Shown here: in pieces, positions 18,301-26,208 of the stretch
Layout: every line of letters starts with the position of its first letter
How positions within the stretch are numbered: position 1 is the first letter of the stretch
Assembly (NCBI GenBank): GCA_947625475.1
Contig: CANQOL010000005.1
Location: 48,254-112,253, forward strand
Length of the DNA: 64,000 nt
DNA from: an uncultured Acetatifactor sp.
Lineage (GTDB): Bacteria; Bacillota; Clostridia; Lachnospirales; Lachnospiraceae
Direction of reading: 5' to 3'
The notes under the pieces: generated by a model
The model's input: the letters and a program-made list of their open reading frames with translations, nothing else
Database searches by the model: none
What the model was told of the DNA's origin: nothing
Position numbers and translations under genes: made by a program

Positions 18301-20270
18301 GCGCCGGGCAGGTGGAGAGAGAGATAGGCTACATCAATCTCTTCGACGGACAGACCATCTCCCAGACTATCTCCCGGCGCAGGGCCGATAGGCAGGGACT
18401 GGCCCCCATCGACCGGGCCGTTCTGGATCGGGGACTGACGGGCACCAGGGCCGGCGAGCGCTCTCAGAGAGACCGGAGCTATTATGGGGAGGACAATTCC
18501 TTTGCGGCGCTCCATACGGCGGCCCGGGAGGAGCTGGAGGCTTCCGTGCAGGATCTGGCCAGCGACGATCCCTGGAAGAAGGATCTCTACGCCCTGCACA
18601 GACTGGGCAAGAATCCGGCGGAGCCGAATCTGATCGAGATGGGCTCTCAGACCTTCGACAGCCTGTTCCAAAAGCTGAATGCGGAGGACGCCTCCCTGGG
18701 GAACGGCGATTTTACCAAGGCCAATTCGGTCTATGCCAAGGCGGGGATTCAATCTCCCACGGAGCTGTTCTTTGTGGACGGGAAGCCCATCCGGGAATAT
18801 ATGGGAGACAAATACCCGGGTCTTTCGGGCGAGCAGCTGGATATGGCCCTGAAGGCGGAGATCGTGGCGGCCGCGGTCAGCGGCAAACACCATGTGGAGA
18901 TGGCCAAGGTCCAGCTGGGCGAGGAGGGAGGCCTGGAGATCGGCGTCAGCGAGCTGAACCTGGATTTGTCCGTGCTGGACAGTCAGGCAGGCTTTTTGCG
19001 GGGCAAGCCCTCCTCCATGGCCAGGAAGCTCCAGGAGAGCGACAAGCCGGCGGCCCGGGAGGAGCGCCGGGGAAATGTGCGCTCCCACTTCGGAGATAAG
19101 CTGGCCTCCCTCCTGGCGGCACAGATGAACCGGGAGGAGCTGGCCAGGAGGCTTCAGGAGGAGAAAAGGGCCCATGAGGTAGACCTGAATGCCTACACCT
19201 CCGAGCACGTGAGCGAGCAGGATCTGGTCCAGATGAGCAGGGACGGCCTGATTTCCGCCAGCGGCCGTGTGGCTACAGTGGCCAGCAACCTGAAGCTGTA
19301 CGCCCTGTCCACAGGCAAAACCTTTGAAGAGGTCTACGATATGAAGCCGGAGGGGAAGCAGGCCATAGGCGAGGGCTTTATGGAGTATGTCCGCGGGACT
19401 CTGCCGGGACCCAACGACAATGAGGCCGAGATCCGGCAAAAGCACGAAAACATGGGGGAGATGTTCGCCCGCGCCACCGTTCAGATGCAGAATTATGTGA
19501 TACCCGTTGTGGATTTGAACGACAAGACGGCTCTCCAGGGACTTTACGGGGAGATGAATTCCTTCACCACCATGGGAATCGACCTGTCCCAGAATCAGGA
19601 GAAGCTGATAGACACGGATGAGGCCGCGATCCGGCAGGCCTATGCCAACAACGGGCTGCCCACAGACGCCCGGGAGAGGGAAAAGCCGATTCAGGCGGCT
19701 TCGTTTTACACCCAGGCTGTGGCAAATTATGTGAACGGAATGACCAAGGATCCGGCGGATATGGACGCCGGCCAGCTGAATGAAACCGTCGCCGCAAAGT
19801 TTTTCCTGGAGACCTACGGAAAACTCTACAGCCAGGGGAAGGTGGTGGAGAACGCCGACGGAGAAAAGGTCAGGGTAGGAAAGACCGTGAAGGAGATTGG
19901 AGAGGAGCTAAGCCAGAATGACCTGTCTGTTCTGATGCAGGTTAAGGTTGCGGTTATCAATGCCATCGGCAGACAGCATATTTCTGACCGGCAGTGCGCC
20001 GCTTATCTGAGGGGAGAAGCTCCCATTCCTCTGGATGTCAAACAGCTGGAGGAAACGATCCGCGCCAGTGCGAGAATCCCGGAGGAGCAGACAAGGCCCC
20101 TGTGGGAGAGGGCCCAGAGTGCAGGCAAGGTGTCCACCAACTATAATCAGATGCAGCAGGGACGCCAGACGGCCCAGAATGCCGTGTCCCAGGAGGCTGC
20201 CGCCTGGAGAGATCGCCAGAGGGAGAACCAGCGCCAGCAGACCGGACCTTCCCGAACCCAGAAGCGCTAG
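15309..20270 (+). CDS. Giant modular secretion-substrate candidate 3 (five modules)
   Basis: This 1653-aa protein has no signal peptide or membrane segment. Reading from the N-terminus: a divergent VDGK module (about residues 100-270, TELFYVDGRPIRELV near 175); an MDLLN module (about 345-715, MTDLLNLDSP near 396) shared with candidate 4; a DAYG module (about 745-1050, KLFLEAYGDVFAG); a canonical VDGK module (about 1090-1270, TELFFVDGKPIREY near 1154); and a second DAYG module (about 1315-1610, FFLETYGKLYSQGK near 1497). The tail includes VSTNYNQMQQG and ends QQTGPSRTQKR. AAGGAGGATGAAA precedes the ATG. Internal duplication shows that the family grows by module shuffling. I cannot assign activity; an exported effector or structural cargo is the working idea. 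Confidence 0.6.
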   Translation: MAKTRPTNPTLGAAASESNVYVGSDYQPRWGFDGTHTAVQRTEGEQSRTKQVIGEEGMFSTLSDADHTVFSDQDDNLRMDSSSPMYMHPCEASAVQNNAAETDRYASLAALGGMFGDLDPQARESAVNDGAALFDRMIATEGRGMVRIGNGFWTGSDTAQYASPFYRNLGITSPTELFYVDGRPIRELVDRQFSDPLGEEYEKAAKAMIMSLLLCGSGRVTMAQATTGELGDDVTAAELEGGVKVFARPVSSGLGHFQSGVRDISRECAAGAKRARQLFTGSPEPKERLQATVAGFAERCDRGLENYRRREAAKTVIGTVPDHAKTEKEICFSPEDLERLTALDGAFKLESRGSERFSGSELSRGGNLGGVVLLCQGQALAMARNRKPPLNPPARMTDLLNLDSPRMKEGGDLFQLMRESSRTVTEALVDYADGDPAQPEYGKKMAAVMKNFMAGIGHIDMKAELLNAAGAKLELKDEKAWAAISRPEVRRKVDAAMEAVSAAAGIKAYQLINNFKPRRAGVNKFLEGKVPETFQNPGNLYPPGTDPAKYAAPAALFRNLAEITEPSELDAAGRTMQNMQSLYVRHNLTERFAQSERDVYKMTARARYQMIAQQYMNAYTERQITQGVASQDLPWAMVGNRAWSEGSIADKMAARLAEYERRMAGLPEGETLPPDQAGRYLTDPHGQKEKLTLREQQELGSLLDHAVLSQAFREGWAEFLSSDVKEEYTAPVSRSIERAENAALYTEDNTNFFGEGRSVSAIRMMMLNNMGFDEMLRQTVSAAQMKQAGNSFTEMEAEFGDMAPEQRYAQYGELYRTGAERLRGYRLPAGDPKDVSYAYSNAEKMAALGTLLKDLDANLDGKTELGGHEEFLQGFAGGEKDFQIENYRAGLRVMGQYAQACVLAVDPSLLPEYKNASPDELTARQMAGKLFLEAYGDVFAGKSAREIEAGLGSRELAGIQRFMDTTVEMVSETLANGTKEEKDAVRSYLTNEGNSPISAGQVEREIGYINLFDGQTISQTISRRRADRQGLAPIDRAVLDRGLTGTRAGERSQRDRSYYGEDNSFAALHTAAREELEASVQDLASDDPWKKDLYALHRLGKNPAEPNLIEMGSQTFDSLFQKLNAEDASLGNGDFTKANSVYAKAGIQSPTELFFVDGKPIREYMGDKYPGLSGEQLDMALKAEIVAAAVSGKHHVEMAKVQLGEEGGLEIGVSELNLDLSVLDSQAGFLRGKPSSMARKLQESDKPAAREERRGNVRSHFGDKLASLLAAQMNREELARRLQEEKRAHEVDLNAYTSEHVSEQDLVQMSRDGLISASGRVATVASNLKLYALSTGKTFEEVYDMKPEGKQAIGEGFMEYVRGTLPGPNDNEAEIRQKHENMGEMFARATVQMQNYVIPVVDLNDKTALQGLYGEMNSFTTMGIDLSQNQEKLIDTDEAAIRQAYANNGLPTDAREREKPIQAASFYTQAVANYVNGMTKDPADMDAGQLNETVAAKFFLETYGKLYSQGKVVENADGEKVRVGKTVKEIGEELSQNDLSVLMQVKVAVINAIGRQHISDRQCAAYLRGEAPIPLDVKQLEETIRASARIPEEQTRPLWERAQSAGKVSTNYNQMQQGRQTAQNAVSQEAAAWRDRQRENQRQQTGPSRTQKR

Positions 20271-20281
20271 GGGCAGGACTT

Positions 20282-20330
20282 GGCGCGCCCGGGCCCTGCC
20301 GGGCCGAAAAGCCGGCAGCCCGGGCGCGCC
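20282..20330. other. Long GC-rich double hairpin between candidates 3 and 4
   Basis: GGCGCGCCCGGGC (20282-20294) is perfectly complementary to GCCCGGGCGCGCC (20318-20330). An inner TGCCGG/CCGGCA stem surrounds a CCGAAAAG-type loop. There is no T-run, so it is more likely an mRNA processing, stability or attenuation structure than a full terminator. Confidence 0.65.
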
Positions 20331-20374
20331 GCAAGACAGTATCAACATAAAACAACCCCAAAAGGAGGCTGAAA

Positions 20375-23300
20375 ATGCAAAACAGGTGGAACGTAAGCGA
20401 AGGCGGCAGACCCGGATGGAGTTCTGCCCCGCGGAAGCGGTCCGGAACCGCTGCGGCCGCGGAGGCGCTGCCGGATACCCTGACGGATGCGGACAGAGAA
20501 AACCGTCCCCTTCCCATCTCGGAGGAGGCGCCCCTGACCCTGAGGCTGGAGCAGGATGCGGCGTATATGGACCGCTGCGTCGGCGCCGGGACCCGGCAGG
20601 CTATGGATAACTGCCTGCGTCAGCTCCAAAGGCAGGGCCGTCTGACAGAGGCTGAGCCGGGATGCGGCGGGGCCTGCCTGGTGATGGCCCAGGCCATGGT
20701 GATGACCCGGGATCCAGGCGTGCGCCTGATGGATCTGCTGAATCCGGACGGGGAGATGATGCGGGAGGGAGCCCCCTGTCAGCAGAAGCTGAAGGCGGCT
20801 GTGGAAGAACTGACGGCGGCTCTGGAGGCATACGCCCAAACCCCCTCGGACCCGGAGCCCCTGGCGGGCATCCTCCACACCTGCATGAAATGGACGGGGG
20901 AGCTGGATCTGCGCAGGGAGCTGCTCTACGCGGCGGGGGCGGATACGGATTTGCCGGAGGAGGAGGCCCTGAGGGCCCTGGAGACGCCCCCCGGAAGCGG
21001 CCGGTCGGACGCGATCCTGGATGTGATGGGCAGCAGTATGGGCGCGGGAATCCGGCAGATGATGGTGCAGTTCCGCCCCAAGGGGACCGCCGCCGAGGTA
21101 TTCCGCAACGGATCGATCCCCCAGGCGTATCTGCCCGGCGGAGGGCCGGGTGGATCTGACAGCAGCCCGGAGAGCCGGAACCTGTACGCCGCCCTGGCAA
21201 AGAAGTGCACCGGCGCCCAGGTGGATGCCTGCGGAAGCGGTATGCGGGCCGTCAGCGGCATGTTCCCCCAGCATGAGGTGCTCAATAAGCTCCGGGAAGC
21301 CTCCCGGAATCCCGCCGCCTGCACCGCCGGGGAGCGCTATCAGTTTATGGCTCTTTCCTATCTGATGGGCCAGGTTAGAAGGATGATTGTCAGGGAGGGT
21401 CTGGCGTCCCGTCTCCCCATGGGCTTTGCGGGAGGCAATGTCGCCGCGGTAGTCAAAAAGCTGGCGGACCGGATGCAGGAGAGAGAGAGGACCCTGGCCG
21501 GGCTGGAGCCCGGGAAATCCCTGCCCCCCGAGAAGGTGGGGACCTATCTGCTGGGGACAAAGGACGAACCTCTGGATCAGACCACCCTCTCCGATCTGGA
21601 CCAGGGCGTCAGGGAGATCCTTTGGGATGTCCGGGAGCAGGCCCGCCAGGCCCAGGCAGAGGAGGCTCAGGCGGCAGCGGACCAGTCGGCGGAAGAGGCG
21701 GCCCGGGAGCAGCCGGCGGAAGAGGCGGCCCGGGAGCGGGCCGTGAGCGGCGCGGACATGGAGGAGATGTACCAGGGCGCCTGCGACGGCATGGCCTTTG
21801 AAAAATCCCTGGCCATGACCTCCCGGGAGGAGCTGACCGAAGCCGCCAAGTCCCTGAAGGATCTGGCCGCGGACCATCCGGTGCCCCCGGAGGATCCAAA
21901 TGACCCGGAGAAGAGCCGGGAGGACAGAGAAAAGGCGGGAGAAGCCTACGGAGAAATCTACCGGACGGCGGCGGACCGGGCCATGGACTACCGGGTGTCC
22001 GCCGACACCAGAAACGCCTTCTACAGATGGAACAACGCGGCCAGCCTGTTTGATCTGGCCATGGTGATCGCCGCCGTGGAGATCAGTCTGAAGAAGAAAA
22101 AGAGGGAGAGGGAGGAGGAAGAGGAAGAAAAAGAGGAGATCCTGCCCGGCTTCGGGAGGGGCTTTGACAGGGGGCAGAAGGACTTTGACCGGGACGGATA
22201 CCGGGCGGGCCTGCGGCTCATGGGATGCTTTGCCCAGGCCTCGGTGGAGGCGGTGGATCCCAGAGCCATGCCCGGGAACGCGGGAGCGGGCGAGCTGCGG
22301 CTTCTGGCCGGGCAGCTGGCCGGAAAGCTCTTCCTGGACACCTACGGAGAGCTCTTTGCGGGCCGGAACGCCAGGGAGGCCGCCGCGGGCATCGGGACCC
22401 GGGAGCTGGCCTGCATAGAGGGCTTTACGGAGACTGCCCGGAAGCTGGCGGAGGACGGACTGGGGGGAGGCACCCCCAGGGAGCGGGACGAATTTAAGGA
22501 GCGCTGCAGGGCTTATCTGGCGGGAGAGGCCGGGAGCCCTGTGGAGAGCCGCCAGGTGGAGCGGGAGCTGAACTATGTGAATCAGCTGGACCGGGACAGC
22601 CTGGTGAATGTGGTGAAGGGACGCCGGGGAAGCGGCGCGGAACAGACCGCGGAGCCGTCAAAGGGACGCCGGGGAAGCGGCGCGGAACAGACCGCGGAGC
22701 TGGAGAAGGGGGTGCTTAACGGAATCCGGGGCCGCCAGCGGACCGAAACGGACAAACTGATCTACGGCAGTGACAGCCAGATGAAGAGATTGATGGAGCC
22801 TTATAAGATGAAGAAGGTCTATGAGGGGACGGATCTGTGGTTCGAAGAGTATCTGGGAGCCCACTCGGGGGACGCAAAGACTCTTTACAGCCTCCATTCC
22901 CTGGGAAAGGGAAAACTGAATCACAGCCAGCGGCTGATCAACACAGGACGCGCGGCCTTCGAGCAGATGTTCGCTACCATCAGAGCGCAGGATGAGAGCC
23001 TCGCCGCAGACAGGCTGCCCAGGATCTACCGGTATGCCCAGATCCGTTCGCCCCTGGATATGTTCTACGTGGACGGGAAACCCGCCTCCGGCCTGCTGGA
23101 AAAAAAATACAGTGCCAGTGAGCGGGCGAAGATGACCGAAAAGGGGAAGGAGGATATCCTGAAGGCGGAACTGATGGCGGCCCTGCTCTCCGGCAGACAC
23201 CGGGTGGATATGGTACGGATCAAGATGGAAAAGGACGGAAGCGTGCGGGTCTGCGCGGATGAGGTGAACCTGGATCTGAGCTTTTTGGACCAGGAGGCTG

Positions 23301-23920
23301 GCTTCTTTGACACCAAGCCCTCCCGGCTCTCCGAAAAGCTGGCCGCCGAGAGCGAGAAGGACCGGGAGAAGCGCCTGACAGCCATCCGGGAGTCCGTGGG
23401 GGAGAAGCTGGGCGCCGGCATCACCCGCTTCATGAGCCGGATGGCCCGGCAGGATGCGGCCCCGGCAGCCCCGGCGGCCCAAAGCAGCGCCCCTCAGGCG
23501 GCCCCGGCAGCCCCGGCAGCCCAAAGCGGCGCCCCTCAGGCGGCCCCCAGCGGCAGTCTCCCGGCGGCCCCCAGCGGCGCCCCTCAGGCGGCCCCCAGCG
23601 GCGCCCCTCAGGCGGCACCGGCAGCCCCGGCAGCTCCGGCGCCCCCCGCAGATACCCAGACGCCTCCCGCCAGAGTCCGCCAGAGCGCGGACCAGCTTGC
23701 CCGGCAGGACGCCCTGGAGGCAGGCGGAAAGCCTGGGGCCCGGCAAAGGGCCGGCACTCTTCCCGGAGGCAGATTCAGGAGCGAGGCGGCCCCCGAGGCC
23801 AGGGGCAGGGCCAGGAGCGAGGCGGTTCCCGAGGCCAGGGTGAAGGCCAGGGACGACGTCCTGGTAAAGGAGCCCCTCTCCGGGACGGGACCCGCCCGCA
23901 AACGGACCGGAAAGGGCTGA
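20375..23920 (+). CDS. Modular secretion-substrate candidate 4 (MDLLN, DAYG, VDGK modules)
   Basis: This 1181-aa soluble protein has an MDLLN module at about residues 60-415 (VRLMDLLNPDGEMM near 118) homologous to candidate 3. A DAYG module follows at about 455-745 (KLFLDTYGELFAGRNA), interrupted by a Lys/Glu-rich insert. The VDGK module lies at about 800-1010 (DMFYVDGKPASGL near 897, LLSGRHRVDMVRIKM, FLDQEAGFFDTKPSRL). The last about 160 residues are Ala/Pro/Gln low-complexity repeats followed by Arg-rich sequence ending TGPARKRTGKG. A short direct repeat, GRRGSGAEQTAE, occurs twice near residue 755. AAAGGAGG precedes the ATG. It is the last gene before the next regulatory array. Function is unknown; secretion is inferred from the shared tail and location. 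Confidence 0.6.
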   Translation: MQNRWNVSEGGRPGWSSAPRKRSGTAAAAEALPDTLTDADRENRPLPISEEAPLTLRLEQDAAYMDRCVGAGTRQAMDNCLRQLQRQGRLTEAEPGCGGACLVMAQAMVMTRDPGVRLMDLLNPDGEMMREGAPCQQKLKAAVEELTAALEAYAQTPSDPEPLAGILHTCMKWTGELDLRRELLYAAGADTDLPEEEALRALETPPGSGRSDAILDVMGSSMGAGIRQMMVQFRPKGTAAEVFRNGSIPQAYLPGGGPGGSDSSPESRNLYAALAKKCTGAQVDACGSGMRAVSGMFPQHEVLNKLREASRNPAACTAGERYQFMALSYLMGQVRRMIVREGLASRLPMGFAGGNVAAVVKKLADRMQERERTLAGLEPGKSLPPEKVGTYLLGTKDEPLDQTTLSDLDQGVREILWDVREQARQAQAEEAQAAADQSAEEAAREQPAEEAARERAVSGADMEEMYQGACDGMAFEKSLAMTSREELTEAAKSLKDLAADHPVPPEDPNDPEKSREDREKAGEAYGEIYRTAADRAMDYRVSADTRNAFYRWNNAASLFDLAMVIAAVEISLKKKKREREEEEEEKEEILPGFGRGFDRGQKDFDRDGYRAGLRLMGCFAQASVEAVDPRAMPGNAGAGELRLLAGQLAGKLFLDTYGELFAGRNAREAAAGIGTRELACIEGFTETARKLAEDGLGGGTPRERDEFKERCRAYLAGEAGSPVESRQVERELNYVNQLDRDSLVNVVKGRRGSGAEQTAEPSKGRRGSGAEQTAELEKGVLNGIRGRQRTETDKLIYGSDSQMKRLMEPYKMKKVYEGTDLWFEEYLGAHSGDAKTLYSLHSLGKGKLNHSQRLINTGRAAFEQMFATIRAQDESLAADRLPRIYRYAQIRSPLDMFYVDGKPASGLLEKKYSASERAKMTEKGKEDILKAELMAALLSGRHRVDMVRIKMEKDGSVRVCADEVNLDLSFLDQEAGFFDTKPSRLSEKLAAESEKDREKRLTAIRESVGEKLGAGITRFMSRMARQDAAPAAPAAQSSAPQAAPAAPAAQSGAPQAAPSGSLPAAPSGAPQAAPSGAPQAAPAAPAAPAPPADTQTPPARVRQSADQLARQDALEAGGKPGARQRAGTLPGGRFRSEAAPEARGRARSEAVPEARVKARDDVLVKEPLSGTGPARKRTGKG
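23450..23655. repeat. Ala/Pro/Gln-coding short repeats in candidate 4
   Basis: Tandem imperfect units built on GCGCCCCTCAGGCGGCCCC encode repeated APQAAP(A/S) blocks. It is a low-complexity hinge before the basic C-terminal tail and a likely site of slippage. Confidence 0.7.
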
Positions 23921-23938
23921 CGGGACCTGTTAGCGCGG

Positions 23939-23998
23939 CGGTCAGAGCGCGAAATTTTACCTTTCACGCCGCATTTTGACCGTTCGCGCTGAACTATA
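23939..23998. promoter_or_regulatory. Second 20-bp repeat array upstream of the secretion operon
   Basis: Three consecutive 20-bp units begin at 23939, 23959 and 23979. The last has the core ACCGTTCGC and the middle one ACCTTTCAC with CGCCGCATTTTG. They match the units at 10833-11031. Their reuse at a second operon in the same locus is strong evidence for a shared regulator. Confidence 0.75.
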
Positions 23999-24025
23999 GA
24001 AATGATAAAAACAGTGTGCTATAAT
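23997..24025 (+). promoter_or_regulatory. Proposed promoter of the secretion operon
   Basis: A perfect TATAAT (24020-24025) lacks a recognisable -35 (TAGAAA at 23997). The last repeat core starts 41 bp before the -10. The geometry matches the promoter at 11039-11067 and suggests activator dependence. Confidence 0.6.
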
Positions 24026-24078
24026 AACTCATGATATGTTTCGGGGCCTGCGGGCCGGAATAGAAAGGCAGGAATGAT

Positions 24079-24492
24079 ATGGCTGAGATAGTGGTAGAGG
24101 CCTCCGCTGAAAAGCTGGAGGAGGTACTGGAGTTTATCAACGGTCAGCTGGAGGAGCGTGAGTGCTCCATGAAGCTGATCAATCAGGTGGATCTGGCGGT
24201 GGAGGAAATCTATATGAACATCGCCAACTACGCCTATAACCCCGTGACCGGGGAGGCCAACGTGAGATGCGAGATCACGGAGAACCCTCTGCAGGTGACC
24301 ATCGGCTTCGCGGACAGCGGCACCCCCTACAATCCGCTGGAGAGGGACGACCCGGATGTGACGGCCAGCGCCGAGGATCGGCGCATCGGCGGCCTGGGTG
24401 TGTACCTGGTCAAGCAGCTGATGGATGAGATCGACTATCAGTTTGAGGACGGGAAGAACGTGCTGACCATCAAGAAAACCATCGGCGATTAG
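24079..24492 (+). CDS. RsbW/SpoIIAB-like anti-sigma serine kinase (HATPase)
   Basis: This 137-aa protein has a GHKL ATP-binding domain: N-box VDLAVEEIYMNIANYAY, G1-like FADSGTPYNPL, and G2-like GGLGVYLVKQLMDEI. Such proteins phosphorylate a STAS antagonist and often hold a sigma factor. A STAS protein is encoded two genes downstream, so a partner-switching pair is likely. No sigma factor gene is in the window; the target could be a sigma factor elsewhere or a component of the secretion machine. It is the first gene after the LytTR-like array, and GAAAGGCAGG precedes the ATG. The start agrees with the usual family length. Confidence 0.85.
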   Translation: MAEIVVEASAEKLEEVLEFINGQLEERECSMKLINQVDLAVEEIYMNIANYAYNPVTGEANVRCEITENPLQVTIGFADSGTPYNPLERDDPDVTASAEDRRIGGLGVYLVKQLMDEIDYQFEDGKNVLTIKKTIGD

Positions 24493-24515
24493 TCTGCCGG
24501 GGAACGGAGGAAGCT

Positions 24516-25013
24516 ATGGATCAGGATGCTCTGGTGGTTGTGCTGGAGACGGAGGACGGTAAGGAGCAGGAGTTCGAAGTGTACGGGACCTTCGGGGTGG
24601 AGGAGCAGGACTATATGGCCCTGATTCCCGCCGGGGAGGGCTCAGACAGAGAGGTGTTCCTGGTGGGCTTCCACGCCGGGGAGAACGACGAGATCGTCTT
24701 TGATCCCATTCCCGACGACGAGACCTACAGCCAGGTGAGCCAGGTGTTTGACAGCCTCTTTAACGGGGACGGCACCGGGGAGCAGCAGTACGATATGACG
24801 GAGACCTACCAGACCGAGATGGATCAGGTGGACCGCCTCATGGAGGACCTGGAGGAACAGGAAGAGTATTGCTACCAGGACGACGAGGGAAGGCTTTACC
24901 TGTACGATGAGCAGGGCAATATCGTTTACCTGGATGAATACGGAGAACCCATCCTGGGGGAGGAAGACAGGGAGAGCGGGGAGAACCCGCAGAAGGAGGA
25001 TCAGAAGGAATGA
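24516..25013 (+). CDS. DUF1292-family acidic protein
   Basis: This 165-aa, strongly acidic protein has an N-terminal DUF1292-like domain ([19 protein letters not shown], then [10 protein letters not shown] and [20 protein letters not shown], about residues 8-75). It has a long acidic extension ending in repeated [16 protein letters not shown] strands. The function of DUF1292 proteins is unknown; they are frequent in Firmicutes. The gene lies between the RsbW-like kinase (23-bp gap) and the STAS protein (ATGA overlap at 25010), so translation is probably coupled and it may belong to the switch. The acidic tail is longer than in the housekeeping members I know. Confidence 0.75.
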   Translation: MDQDALVVVLETEDGKEQEFEVYGTFGVEEQDYMALIPAGEGSDREVFLVGFHAGENDEIVFDPIPDDETYSQVSQVFDSLFNGDGTGEQQYDMTETYQTEMDQVDRLMEDLEEQEEYCYQDDEGRLYLYDEQGNIVYLDEYGEPILGEEDRESGENPQKEDQKE

Positions 25014-25291
25014 ATGAAACGGTTTACAGAACGCCCAAGAGAATCGACACGGTTACGGCCAACGGAGTGGATGCAGAGATCAAGGCGCTGCTGGATCAGG
25101 GGGCGAGAGCTCTGGTGGTAGACATGACCGACACCACCTACATAAGCTCTGTGGGACTGCGTGTGCTGCTGGCTGCCCAGAAATTTATGAACAAGAACAG
25201 CGGGAGCATGGTGCTGCGCCATGTGTGCGACCAGGTGAAGGAAGTGTTCGACATCACTGGGTTTTCCGGATTCCTGATGATCGAGGACTAA
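25010..25291 (+). CDS. STAS-domain anti-sigma factor antagonist
   Basis: This 93-aa single-domain protein has the STAS phosphorylation loop [17 protein letters not shown], where the conserved Ser would be phosphorylated by the RsbW-like kinase. It ends with the typical [17 protein letters not shown] helix. It probably toggles the kinase in a partner-switching module. It overlaps the DUF1292 gene by 4 bp and is followed after 5 bp by the CPBP protease gene, so all four are one transcript. Its length is slightly short of typical SpoIIAA proteins but complete. Confidence 0.85.
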   Translation: MNETVYRTPKRIDTVTANGVDAEIKALLDQGARALVVDMTDTTYISSVGLRVLLAAQKFMNKNSGSMVLRHVCDQVKEVFDITGFSGFLMIED

Positions 25292-25296
25292 GGAAA

Positions 25297-26124
25297 ATGG
25301 CGGGGAAAGAAGATCTGACCTTTCAGCAGAAGCTCTGGATTCTGGGGAGCGTATGCTGGAAGGGCGGCAAACCCCTTCTTCTGTATATGCTGATGCCGTC
25401 CCTGTGCATGGCGCTGGGGCATTCGCTCTTTCACCGGGACATTCCCCTGCAGGAGTTTGTCTCCTACGGAGGGAATTTTTACACGTTCCTGGGCATGCTG
25501 CTGACCGTATGGATTCTCTGGCGCAGCTCCAAAAAGAAGGGGCACAGCTTTTTTGAGGACGCCACCCTGTACCTGGATCAGGCCAGGCCCAAAAAGACGC
25601 TCCTCTTTGCCCTCTTCGGGGCGGCCCTGGCGGTGACGGTGTCCGCGGTGCTGACCCTGCTGCCCAGGTGGGCGGTCAGCTCCTACAGCGAGGCGTCCCA
25701 GACCATGTTCAAGGGGTATGACATCCTGTTCACGGTGATAACCACGGTTGTCACCTCGCCTCTGTTGGAAGAACTGGTGTTCCGGGGCTACATGCTCAAC
25801 GCCTTTCTGGAGCGCTACGGGGAGAGGACGGCGATTATAGTGGTGAGCGCGGTGTTCGCTCTCTGCCACGGACAGATCCTCTGGATCCTGTACGCCTTTG
25901 GGATCGGGCTGATCATGGCCTGGGTTTCCATCCGGGAGGACAACATATATTATACGGTAGTCATGCACATGGGCTACAACGCGCCGTCCGCCATAGCCTG
26001 GCTGATCCGCAGCTTCCCCTCCGCCTCGGCGCTCTTCTACGGGAGCAGGTGGCTGGTGCTGGGGTACGGGCTTGTATCAGGCATGACGGTTCTGCTGCTG
26101 GCGAGATATTACCTGAAAAAATGA
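25297..26124 (+). CDS. CPBP-family intramembrane glutamic endopeptidase
   Basis: This 275-aa polytopic membrane protein has the CPBP (Abi/Rce1-like) motifs: EELVFRGYML (Glu-Glu and Arg, about residue 165) and the later His in FALCHGQILWILYAFGIGL. A third conserved HMGYN segment follows. Family members cleave prenylated or other membrane proteins, or act as bacteriocin self-immunity proteins. The ATG at 25297 follows AAGGA; an upstream in-frame ATG lies within the STAS gene and is rejected. In this operon it might process a secretion component or give immunity against an exported product. Both are inferences. Confidence 0.85.
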   Translation: MAGKEDLTFQQKLWILGSVCWKGGKPLLLYMLMPSLCMALGHSLFHRDIPLQEFVSYGGNFYTFLGMLLTVWILWRSSKKKGHSFFEDATLYLDQARPKKTLLFALFGAALAVTVSAVLTLLPRWAVSSYSEASQTMFKGYDILFTVITTVVTSPLLEELVFRGYMLNAFLERYGERTAIIVVSAVFALCHGQILWILYAFGIGLIMAWVSIREDNIYYTVVMHMGYNAPSAIAWLIRSFPSASALFYGSRWLVLGYGLVSGMTVLLLARYYLKK

Positions 26125-26208
26125 CGGCTTGGGAAGGCCGCTTTTCCCGGAAAGTCCGGGGCGGGCGGCAAGGGGGGCAGTCTTGGGAATAAGGAGGTCA
26201 TCGAGAAG

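Noticed and set aside
11172..23920. Large repeated proteins as phage tail, T6SS or Rhs/polymorphic toxins
   Set aside because: No YD repeats, PAAR, VgrG, baseplate, tape-measure coiled coils, pre-toxin cleavage motif or adjacent small immunity genes were seen.
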